A DNA stretch of 64,000 nt from Gemmatimonas phototrophica (GTDB lineage: Bacteria > Gemmatimonadota > Gemmatimonadetes > Gemmatimonadales > Gemmatimonadaceae): positions 3,348,001-3,412,000 of the forward strand of contig NZ_CP011454.1 of assembly GCF_000695095.2 (NCBI RefSeq), in the 5' to 3' direction. This document shows, one piece after another, positions 17,945 through 24,651 of this stretch. The first letter of the stretch is position 1, and each line of letters opens with the position of its first letter. The translations under genes were made by a program, and so were the position numbers. The notes under the pieces were generated by a model. That model did not search any database. It was given only the letters and a program-made list of their open reading frames with translations, and was not told the origin of the DNA.

Positions 17945-18772
17945 ATGACCACGGAACTCCGCCTCACCACATCCGCTGCCGACTGTGCCCGTTTCGAGGC
18001 ACAGCTGGGCGCGTGGCTGGAACAGGATTTGGGCACCGCCGACCAGGCCTTCATGACACGGCATCGGTCCAGCTGCGCCACCTGCGACCGCATGGTGCGC
18101 GACCTGGAACAGCTCGTAGCCGACGCGGGGGCGTTGTCGGATCTCACCCCGCCCCGTGATCTGTGGCAGGGCATTGAAGCCCGACTGGAAGCGCCGGTTA
18201 TTCCCATTTCGTCGGTCGCGGCGGCAACGCCGGTCCGTAAAGCCCGCACCGTCTCCGTCCGCTGGTTTGCCGTGGCTGCCACGCTGCTCGTGTCGGTCAG
18301 CTCGGCCGTGACGTGGAAATTTGCGCAGTCGCGGAGCGCTGTCGGTGCGGGTGGCTCCACAGTGGCCACACAGTCGCCACAAGACACCGACAGCACCACC
18401 GTGGAAACTGATGTGTTGCCCAGCGCGACCGTCGAACTGGCCGTGGGCATGCCGTCGGCCACCACGTCGCGGGGCAGCAGTACGCCCACCCGTTTGGCGT
18501 CGCGGTTCAACGACGAGGGTGAAGTGCCTGATGCGCACTCCACCTACGAGCGTGAAATCTCGGCGTTGCGGCAAATCGTGGACGAGCGCTTCGCCGAGCT
18601 CGATCCCGGCACAGTCACGGAGTTGCGCCGCAATCTCGATATCATTGACCGCGCCATTGCCGACAGCAAAGCGGCGTTGGCCGGCGATCCACGCAGTGCG
18701 CTGGGCTCCACGCAGCTGGACCGCGCGTTGCAAGCCAAGCTCGATCTGCTCCGTCGGGTGGCGCTGCTGTGA
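17945..18772 (+). CDS. Anti-sigma factor with putative zinc finger and one membrane segment
   Basis: A 275-residue protein. Residues ~14-40 have the zinc anti-sigma pattern: a Cys followed by HRSSCATC, i.e. H-x3-C-x2-C. A single membrane helix (VRWFAVAATLLVSVSSAV) lies near residue 105, followed by a Thr/Ser-rich periplasmic linker and a helical C-terminal domain (YEREISALRQIVDERFAELD). This is the layout of RsgI/ChrR-like membrane anti-sigma factors: the cytoplasmic finger holds the ECF sigma until an envelope signal arrives. Encoded directly after the sigma gene; its stop overlaps the GTG of the next gene (GTGA). Confidence 0.88.
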   Translation: MTTELRLTTSAADCARFEAQLGAWLEQDLGTADQAFMTRHRSSCATCDRMVRDLEQLVADAGALSDLTPPRDLWQGIEARLEAPVIPISSVAAATPVRKARTVSVRWFAVAATLLVSVSSAVTWKFAQSRSAVGAGGSTVATQSPQDTDSTTVETDVLPSATVELAVGMPSATTSRGSSTPTRLASRFNDEGEVPDAHSTYEREISALRQIVDERFAELDPGTVTELRRNLDIIDRAIADSKAALAGDPRSALGSTQLDRALQAKLDLLRRVALL

Positions 18773-19701
18773 ACTCGCACATGTCCTTTTCCCGAGTGTC
18801 GGCCGTGATGACCATCGCTGCAGGTGCCATGCTCATGGCACCTGCGCCGGCCCTGCAGGCGCAGTCGCGCGATACGACGGTGCGCGTCACCGGCAGCGCC
18901 GTGGTGGATGTTACCGTGCGCACTGGCAAGCTCGTGGTACGTGGGGTTGATGGCTCCACCGGCAGTGTGCGCGGCGGCAGCAGCAATTACGAACTGCGCA
19001 GCACCGGTGTGTCGCTCACGCTGGTCTCGCGTGACGATACGCGCCGCAATGCACGCGCCGACCGCGACGAGAGCACCATTGAACTCGATGTTCCTCGTGG
19101 GGTGCGGCTGGTGGTGTCCACGCTTTCCGCCGACGTAGACGTGCGGGACATCGGCGGCAGTGCGGAAATTCGCACCACCAGTGGTGACATCCAGCTGACC
19201 GATGTGTCCGGGCGAGCCATCGTGGAAACCATCTCCGGCGATGTGCGCACCACCGGCAGCGGTGCGCTATTGCGTGTCACTACCGTGAGCGGAGACCTGC
19301 GGGTGCGGGAAGCGCGCGGCGAGCTGGATCTGCACACCACCAGTGGCGACGTGAGTGTAAGCGGCGAGCGTATCGGCCGTTTTGCGGTCGAGAGCATGAG
19401 TGGAGACATCCAGTTTGACGGGCTGTTCACAACCGATGCCCGTGTACAAGTCAGCACCCACAGTGGCGACGTCACGTTGCGCGTGCCCGATGGGGCGCGT
19501 GGAGAACTGTCGCTGTCCACGTACAACGGCGAACTCACGGCCGGTGGCCCGCTCACCCTGCTGCCGGGCGAGTCGTCATCGGCACGGCGTGGGCGCAATA
19601 CGCGGCGCTATGCCTTCGGGACCGGCCAGGCGCCGGGGGTGTTGCTCGACATTACCACGTTCACCGGCGACGTCCGCCTTGTTCGAGGAGTACGTCCATG
19701 A
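18769..19701 (+). CDS. DUF4097-type beta-repeat envelope protein (first copy)
   Basis: A 310-residue exported protein: signal peptide ending in APALQAQ, then regular short beta repeats of the form IRTTSGDIQLTDVSG, VETISGDVRTTGSG, VTTVSGDLRVREA and LHTTSGDVSVSGE, the TxSGDV ladder of the DUF4097 right-handed beta-helix family. Such proteins are called putative adhesins, but their function is not established. GTG start overlaps the anti-sigma stop; an ATG at 18781 is an alternative that begins the signal peptide more directly. Its stop overlaps the ATG of the second copy. Co-transcription with the sigma/anti-sigma pair suggests a role in envelope stress. Confidence 0.85.
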   Translation: MNSHMSFSRVSAVMTIAAGAMLMAPAPALQAQSRDTTVRVTGSAVVDVTVRTGKLVVRGVDGSTGSVRGGSSNYELRSTGVSLTLVSRDDTRRNARADRDESTIELDVPRGVRLVVSTLSADVDVRDIGGSAEIRTTSGDIQLTDVSGRAIVETISGDVRTTGSGALLRVTTVSGDLRVREARGELDLHTTSGDVSVSGERIGRFAVESMSGDIQFDGLFTTDARVQVSTHSGDVTLRVPDGARGELSLSTYNGELTAGGPLTLLPGESSSARRGRNTRRYAFGTGQAPGVLLDITTFTGDVRLVRGVRP

Positions 19702-20537
19702 CCATTCTGCTTTCGGAGTTCCGTATGCGTTCACGTGTCCGTCCGTTGACCGCCATTGCTACCATCACGGCGGCCTCGCTGCTGTGCGCCACCGCGCTTG
19801 CGGCTCAGGATACGCGTCGCGAAAACGCGTTCACCTGGTCGGGCAGTGTCCCGTCGCGCGGCACGCTGTTCATCAAGAACATCAACGGCGGCGTGGAAGT
19901 GGAGCGCAGCACCAGCGGCCGCGTGGAAGTCACCGGTGAAAAGCGGTGGCGCCGTGGCAATCCCGATGATGTGCGCATTGAAGAAAAGAAGTCGGGTGAC
20001 AACGTGGTCATTTGCGCGCTGTACAACGAAGGGGCCACCTGTGACGAGCGGGGGATTCGCTCCGAGCGGCGTATGCGCTGGAACGACCGCAACGACGTGT
20101 CCGTGCGTTTCGTGGTGCGGGTGCCGGAAGGCACGCGGGTTGATCTTTCCACCGTGAACGGCGGCATTGAAGTGCGTGACGTGAGCACCGAAGTGCACGC
20201 GACCACGGTGAACGGCAGCATCACGGCACGCAGCGCTGGTGGCCCGGTGTACGCCAAGACCGTGAACGGCAGCATCAACGTCTCCATGGGGTCTCTGGGC
20301 CGCGCCGACGACCTGGAGTACGAGACCGTGAACGGCGCGATCACCCTCGAGTTTCCCGCCAACTTTGGGGCGGAGCTCGAACTGAGCACGGTGAACGGGC
20401 GTGTCTCCACCGACTTCCCCATTACCGTGTCGGGCACGCTCTCCCCGCGTCGGTTGCGCGGCACCGTGGGTGATGGCCGCACCCGCGTGCGCGCCAGCAC
20501 GGTGAACGGTTCGGTCACGCTGCGAAAAGGGAGCTGA
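19698..20537 (+). CDS. DUF4097-type beta-repeat envelope protein (second copy)
   Basis: A 279-residue exported paralogue of the preceding protein, with a signal peptide (ASLLCATALAAQ) and a beta-repeat ladder in which the repeated turn is TVNG rather than TSGD: LSTVNGGIEVRDV, ATTVNGSITARSAG, AKTVNGSINVSMG, YETVNGAITLEF, LSTVNGRVSTDF and ASTVNGSVTLRKG. A charged N-terminal segment with two Cys (VVICALYNEGATCDERG) is not shared with the first copy and could form a disulfide. Overlaps the first copy by ATGA, so both are translated together. Last gene of the sigma-factor operon; a hairpin follows 44 bp downstream. Confidence 0.85.
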   Translation: MTILLSEFRMRSRVRPLTAIATITAASLLCATALAAQDTRRENAFTWSGSVPSRGTLFIKNINGGVEVERSTSGRVEVTGEKRWRRGNPDDVRIEEKKSGDNVVICALYNEGATCDERGIRSERRMRWNDRNDVSVRFVVRVPEGTRVDLSTVNGGIEVRDVSTEVHATTVNGSITARSAGGPVYAKTVNGSINVSMGSLGRADDLEYETVNGAITLEFPANFGAELELSTVNGRVSTDFPITVSGTLSPRRLRGTVGDGRTRVRASTVNGSVTLRKGS

Positions 20538-20580
20538 CGGCAGCGCACACGCGCCGACCGTGTACGGTGGTGTACAACAG

Positions 20581-20615
20581 CGGCCGAGTAATGCCTGAAG
20601 GGCGTTACTCGGCCG
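20581..20615 (+). terminator. Strong hairpin after the sigma-factor operon
   Basis: Stem CGGCCGAGTAATGCC / GGCGTTACTCGGCCG, 15 pairs with one G-U, around a short TGAA-G loop. The flank is not T-rich (GTATGACTTTGG), so it may work as a Rho-assisted terminator or 3' stabiliser rather than a classical intrinsic one. Confidence 0.55.
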
Positions 20616-20718
20616 TATGACTTTGGGGGTCATCCAGGAGTTCCGGGAAATACCCTGCGGCTGTTGAGGAGGCGGAGAATGACCTCGTGCGGCCTTTCTA
20701 ACGAGGCGTGCCACTGCC

Positions 20719-20980
20719 ACCGGTGCGTAGGCCGGCAACGCTGAACTGCATAACGAGGACTGGCCCGTGCAATCGGACAGAGCGTCCAGCGAGGACTGCA
20801 ACGGTGGAAACGACCGGGACTCTCCACCTCCTCGAGATCCAAAAATCAAAAAATGAACGCCTTGCCGCAGCAGTACGCCGCCCGCCCGTGCCGGAGCCAG
20901 TCCTCGTTTGGAGGCCGTGTCCGCCCAATCGGAGCAGTCCTCGTAATGCAATTCCAACGGGACTAGCCACTCGTACTGGT
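20719..20980. ncRNA. Candidate structured RNA or palindromic element in a 554-bp gene-free stretch
   Basis: The two halves of this non-coding stretch are imperfect reverse complements. GAACTGCATAACGAGGACTG (20743-20762) pairs with CAGTCCTCGTAATGCAATTC (20935-20954), 18 of 20 matched, and complementarity extends outward to ACCGGTGCG / CGTACTGGT. CGAGGACTG occurs twice at 36-bp spacing in the left arm (20754, 20790) and its complement twice at 37-bp spacing in the right arm (20898, 20935). Several outer differences are transitions that keep G-U pairs. No convincing reading frame covers it. It could be a rod-like RNA or a decayed palindromic mobile element; I see no match to tmRNA, RNase P or SRP RNA. 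The rest of the gap (20616-20718, 20981-21091) shows only a nested hairpin near 21064-21096. Confidence 0.4.
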
Positions 20981-21091
20981 GTATAGGTTTGCACCGGTGA
21001 TACGGGCCTTTCCCGAACGTTCCGGAAGACCCGATGTTTGAGCGCCGGCCCGCGTGGCCTTCGTAACGGAAGGAGTTCTTCCGTGCAACCG

Positions 21092-21385
21092 TTACTCGGC
21101 CGCGAGTGTTTCGATGGCCGTGGCGAGCGTGAAATCTTTCACCGTAATGCCACCGCTATCGTGGGTGCTGAGCGCGAAGGTGACCTTCGTGTAGCGGATG
21201 TCCACGTCGGGGTGATGCTGCTGTTCTTCCGCCACGGTGGCCACGCGCGCGATGAACGCAATGCCGTCGGGGAAGGTGGCAAAGTGATAGCTCTTGGTGA
21301 TGGTATCACCTTTACGCGACCACCCCGGGAGGGGGCCCAGGCTGCGCTGGATCTCGATGTCGGAAAGCGCGGGAGTAGGGTTCAT
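21092..21385 (-). CDS. phhB: Pterin-4a-carbinolamine dehydratase
   Basis: A 97-residue member of the PCD/DCoH family, which dehydrates 4a-hydroxytetrahydrobiopterin. The signature EEQQHHPDVDIRYTKVTFAL, with the paired His and following Pro-Asp, and the downstream THDSGGITVKDFTLA are intact, and length matches the family. The ATG chosen starts the normal N-terminal helix (LSDIEIQRSLGPLPGW); a longer upstream frame would add 34 residues lacking homology. No phenylalanine hydroxylase lies nearby, so the pterin-dependent partner is elsewhere, or the protein serves another role such as molybdopterin or general pterin recycling. Shares its upstream region with the divergent imuA gene. Confidence 0.92.
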   Translation of the reverse strand: MNPTPALSDIEIQRSLGPLPGWSRKGDTITKSYHFATFPDGIAFIARVATVAEEQQHHPDVDIRYTKVTFALSTHDSGGITVKDFTLATAIETLAAE

Positions 21386-21432
21386 GAATTGACAGTACGG
21401 GGAACGCCAGTCGGTCACAATGGGTCTTGCAA

Positions 21433-21450
21433 CTTCGGTTTTTATTCGGT
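21433..21450. promoter_or_regulatory. Direct-repeat motif TTCGG-N6-TTCGG (copy 1)
   Basis: CTTCGGTTTTTATTCGGT: two TTCGG half-sites 11 bp apart with an A/T-rich centre, in the gap between phhB and imuA. Same motif as the copies directly upstream of imuA and dnaE2. Proposed SOS operator. Confidence 0.5.
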
Positions 21451-21655
21451 AGGGTCCAATGCAGGTCGTGACCACCCGCCCGACCATGGCACAATGACAG
21501 CTTCCCCTCGCCCCGGCGTTTCGGCGATCCGGCGACAGGAAAGAACAGCAGATACCAAGGAAGAATTACAGACACCCTTCGGTATTGTCAGACCGCTCCC
21601 TCTCTTTTGGCGCACCCGACCGTCGATCCCCCCGGCGGATTTTTCGGCCCTGATA

Positions 21656-21673
21656 TTTCGGCATTTATTCGGT
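21656..21673 (+). promoter_or_regulatory. Direct-repeat motif TTCGG-N6-TTCGG upstream of imuA (copy 2)
   Basis: TTTCGGCATTTATTCGGT, half-sites 11 bp apart, ending nine bases before the imuA ATG. The T/A-rich centre (TTTATT) could double as a -10 element. Because imuA-imuB-dnaE2 mutasomes are classical LexA targets, this is the best candidate for the LexA site; 11-bp direct-repeat LexA sites (GTTC-N7-GTTC) are known in Alphaproteobacteria. Confidence 0.55.
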
Positions 21674-21682
21674 TTCTTCCCC

Positions 21683-22939
21683 ATGCCCGTTCTGTCTTCC
21701 CTGGCGACAGCTCCCGATTTTTCCTCCATCCCCACCCCTCCCCCCACGCTCAGCCTTGAGGGGCTGCAGGCACAACTGCAGGCGGTGGTCGTGGGTGGCC
21801 GTACCGCCGGGGAGCCGTTCAGTACAGGGCTGCCGGCGCTCGACGCGGCGCTGGGGGGCGGTATTCCCCGTGGGCGCATTACCGAACTCACCGGGGCGCT
21901 GGCGGTGGGCAAAACCGCGCTGCTGCGACGTGTGGTGGCGAGCGTGCTGCACACGGGGGTGTGGGTGGCCTGGATTGACGCCACCCGCACGCTCACCCCG
22001 GCGCCGTGGGCCGATCTGGGGAAGCGCTTCGTGGTCATCCGTCTGCCCGAGGGGAAACGCGCCGCCTGGACCGCCGACCTCCTGCTGCGCAGCGGGGTGT
22101 TCGGGCTGGTGGTCATCGACGGGGCCCCGTCGCTGTCGCGGGTGCACGGCGTGCGGCTCGCCCAGCTGGCACGGGAGCGGGACGCCGCCTGCGTGGTGCT
22201 GGAGCATATCGCGCCGGGAGCCACCCGTCGCCCCAGTCGGCTGGCCGGCACGGTGCGGGTGCAGGTCGCGCTCGCGACGCCGCCGTCGCTGCAGGAGCCC
22301 TCGCGCTGGACCCCATTGGCCACACGACGACGATCACGCACGCTGGTGGCCGAGTCACCGCCGGAACCCATCGGACCACGGCCGTCGGCGTCCCCGGCGG
22401 CGCCCCCGTCGGCATTCCTCGCGGCATCCCCAGCCCCCGCCCCCGCCCCCGCCCGCCTGCAGGTCACGGTGGAGAAAGGGGCCTCGCTTCCCAACTGCAA
22501 GACCATCGAGGTGGATCGTGTCGTCGTCGTGGCGCGTCGCGTGTGTACGGATTCCGAGATTCCCGATCGGCGCGGGGTGGCGCGAAGCGCGCGTCGTGTC
22601 TGGACCGCCCGCGGCAACAGTACCGACGCCAACACCGAGCCCGACCGCCAGCAGCAGGAGCACCCCGTTACCTGGGGGGGACTCGGCGTTGGCGCGCACG
22701 ACCTGTACGGAATTGACGTTCCGGGGCATCCAGCTCGACTTGCTGCTGGACTCGACCTCCCCGGTGACCGGCTCCCCAGCGACCGGCTCCCCGGTGGCGG
22801 CGACCGGCACGAACAGGAACTCGACCGCCGCACCCGCGACTGGACGACGTACAAAGGGCGGCGACGCGCTGCGGAGTCCAGCTTCGGGCGCCGTGGACGG
22901 CGCGAAGCCACGCGAAGCAGCCCCGCGCCATTGGGATGA
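21683..22939 (+). CDS. imuA: ImuA-like RecA-family mutasome protein
   Basis: Accessory protein of DNA-damage-induced mutagenesis acting with ImuB and DnaE2. The N-terminal ~210 residues are RecA-like: STGLPALDAALGGGIPRGRI, a Walker-A-like TGALAVGKTALLRR near residue 72 and a Walker-B-like FGLVVIDGAPSLSR. The remainder is a Pro/Ala-rich linker (PAPAPAPA) then an Arg-rich tail with no recognisable fold, so the product (~418 residues) is longer than the usual ~250. The last ~250 bp overlap the start of imuB in another frame if imuB begins at its TTG; the stop TGA is one base before an in-frame imuB ATG. A shorter ImuA ending by frameshift cannot be excluded. No clear ribosome-binding site precedes the ATG; the proposed operator sits there instead. 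Confidence 0.78.
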   Translation: MPVLSSLATAPDFSSIPTPPPTLSLEGLQAQLQAVVVGGRTAGEPFSTGLPALDAALGGGIPRGRITELTGALAVGKTALLRRVVASVLHTGVWVAWIDATRTLTPAPWADLGKRFVVIRLPEGKRAAWTADLLLRSGVFGLVVIDGAPSLSRVHGVRLAQLARERDAACVVLEHIAPGATRRPSRLAGTVRVQVALATPPSLQEPSRWTPLATRRRSRTLVAESPPEPIGPRPSASPAAPPSAFLAASPAPAPAPARLQVTVEKGASLPNCKTIEVDRVVVVARRVCTDSEIPDRRGVARSARRVWTARGNSTDANTEPDRQQQEHPVTWGGLGVGAHDLYGIDVPGHPARLAAGLDLPGDRLPSDRLPGGGDRHEQELDRRTRDWTTYKGRRRAAESSFGRRGRREATRSSPAPLG

Positions 22940-24611
22940 CATGCCGCGCGCGCTGGCGGTGGACACCCGCCTGCGCGCCGTCTCGCTGGCCGCCGGGCGC
23001 GCCGGTGTACGGGCCGGCATGACCATTCCCGAAGCGCGGGCGCGCTGTGCCGACCTCGATGTGCGCTTGTGGGATGATCACGCGCTGGCCGATGCCATGC
23101 TGGCCGCCAGCACGGCGCTGCTCGGGGCCAGCCCCCAGGTCACCCCCGCCGCCGGTACCCCCGGCATGTGGTGGGTGGGAGCGCAGGGCTTCGACGCCCT
23201 CGGCGGCGAAGAGCAGCTGGCGCGCACGCTGCTCGTGCTGGCGCAGCAGTGGCACCCCGGCGCGCGCGTGGCCATTGCCGACAGCTGTGTGGCGGCGCGG
23301 GCGGCGACGTGGGCGCCGATAGCGGCGGAGAGGAAGCAGGCAACAGGAGGGAGGCCTCCTCATATAACCATCATCCCGCGCGGCGGCTGCGCGCATTATC
23401 TCGCGCCGGCCCCGCTGGGGCTCGTGCCCATGGAGCACGAGCTGCGCGAAGGGCTGCAGATGCTGGGGCTGCGCACCGTGGGCGCGCTGGCCGCACTTGA
23501 AGCCGGCGATGTGGAGCAGCGCTGGGGGCACACCGGTCTCATGGCGTGGCGACTCGCGCGCGGCGATGACCCACGGCGTCCGGGGCTCGTGCGCGTGGAA
23601 GCGGCGCGCAGTGCGAGTGTGGAGTTGCCCAGTGCGGTGGAAAGCGCCGAGCCGGTGCTGTTCGTGTTGCGCGCACAGCTGCAGCGGTTGTTGCACGAGT
23701 GTGTGCGCGATGGACGCGCGGCCGCGGCCGTGGCCATTACGCTCGTGCTCGATGCCGGTCGGCAGTATCCCATTGATGACATTGGCAGCGAACTGCGGGG
23801 GCATGTGCATGTGCCGGAGACGAGTGATGATACAGCGCAGGGAGCAGGAGGCAGGGGGCAGGAGGCAGGAGGCAGGGGGAGCGTGCTGCCAGGAAGCAGG
23901 GAGCAGGGGGAAGGGGTCAGGGGGAAGGACCTTGGGGCGTCGCTGTTGGGCATTCCGCAGCGCACGATTACCCGGGAAGTGCGACCGGCGCGTCCGCTGG
24001 CGCGTCTCGAGCCACTTTTCGATCAGTGTCGCTCGCTGTTGGAGCGCTGGAATATTCCGGCCCCCATCATTGGCGTAACCGTCAGCATTCCTGCCACCGC
24101 GCCACTCGCGGCCGATCAGGGTGATCTGCTCGTGCCCTCGTGGCGTGATGCCGCCATGAACGCCGAAGCGGTGCTGGCGCGCTTGCGCACGGCCCTCGAC
24201 CCGGACAATCGCGGGGATGTGGTGGTGCACCCCGAAGCGCGCGATACGCATCGCCCCGAACAGACCGGGGTGTGGAGCAGCGCCGATGCCATTACGCTCG
24301 CGGCGGCGCCGTTGCCGGCGGCGGCGGGAACCACCGCATCAGCGCAGGCCACCTCTACCGCCGTGCTGCGCTTGCTCCCCACCCCAGAATGCGTGGAGGT
24401 GGAAGCACCCCACGGTGCACCGGCCGCACTCTGGTGGCGCGGGCAACGCCTGTCCTTTACCGCGGTGCATGGCCCCGAGCGACTCAGCGGCGACTGGTGG
24501 CGCGGCGATGCGTACGCGCGCGACTACTGGCGCTGCACCGCCCACCCCGAGGGCGAGTATCTGCTCTTCACCAGCGACCACGGCTGGTATGTGCAGGGGT
24601 GGTATGATTGA
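22689..24611 (+). CDS. imuB: ImuB-like Y-family polymerase homologue
   Basis: Catalytically relaxed Y-family polymerase relative that links DnaE2 to the sliding clamp during translesion synthesis. Recognised by AVSLAAGRAGVRAGMTIPEA then RARCADLDVR, WWVGAQGFDALGGEEQLA, IADSCVAARAATW, the helix-hairpin-helix zone LQMLGLRTVGALAALEAGDV, LGIPQRTITREVRPARPLAR, and a C-terminal WWRGDAYARDYWRC region. The TTG start recovers the family's first strand (RTTCTELTFRGIQLDLLL); a ~60-residue Ser/Thr/Pro-rich insertion then precedes the conserved AGVRAGM segment. The alternative ATG at 22941 would lose that strand. Further low-complexity insertions occur around 23330-23365 and 23837-23928. It is encoded with imuA and lies far from dnaE2. 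Confidence 0.82.
   Translation: MARTTCTELTFRGIQLDLLLDSTSPVTGSPATGSPVAATGTNRNSTAAPATGRRTKGGDALRSPASGAVDGAKPREAAPRHWDDMPRALAVDTRLRAVSLAAGRAGVRAGMTIPEARARCADLDVRLWDDHALADAMLAASTALLGASPQVTPAAGTPGMWWVGAQGFDALGGEEQLARTLLVLAQQWHPGARVAIADSCVAARAATWAPIAAERKQATGGRPPHITIIPRGGCAHYLAPAPLGLVPMEHELREGLQMLGLRTVGALAALEAGDVEQRWGHTGLMAWRLARGDDPRRPGLVRVEAARSASVELPSAVESAEPVLFVLRAQLQRLLHECVRDGRAAAAVAITLVLDAGRQYPIDDIGSELRGHVHVPETSDDTAQGAGGRGQEAGGRGSVLPGSREQGEGVRGKDLGASLLGIPQRTITREVRPARPLARLEPLFDQCRSLLERWNIPAPIIGVTVSIPATAPLAADQGDLLVPSWRDAAMNAEAVLARLRTALDPDNRGDVVVHPEARDTHRPEQTGVWSSADAITLAAAPLPAAAGTTASAQATSTAVLRLLPTPECVEVEAPHGAPAALWWRGQRLSFTAVHGPERLSGDWWRGDAYARDYWRCTAHPEGEYLLFTSDHGWYVQGWYD
23837..23928 (+). repeat. 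Purine-rich low-complexity repeat inside imuB
   Basis: Variants of GGGAGCAGGAGGCAGG are repeated about six times, giving a G/A-rich strand of ~90 bp that stays in frame and encodes Gly/Glu/Arg-rich filler. It interrupts a conserved segment of ImuB, so it looks like a tolerated insertion. Runs of G suggest G-quadruplex potential and replication slippage. Confidence 0.7.
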
Positions 24612-24634
24612 GTTTCCCCGCATGGGAGAGCGGG

Positions 24635-24651
24635 TTGCCGGTAGGCGGCAA
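24635..24651. terminator. Small hairpin between convergent imuB and S15 hydrolase genes
   Basis: TTGCCG-GTAGG-CGGCAA, a 6-bp stem in the 40-bp gap between convergent stops; a second weak stem CCCGC/GCGGG precedes it. No T-tract, so termination strength is uncertain. Confidence 0.3.

Noticed and set aside
20719-20980. tmRNA, RNase P RNA or SRP RNA
   Set aside because: None of their conserved sequence blocks are present, and no resume reading frame or terminal CCA structure is seen.
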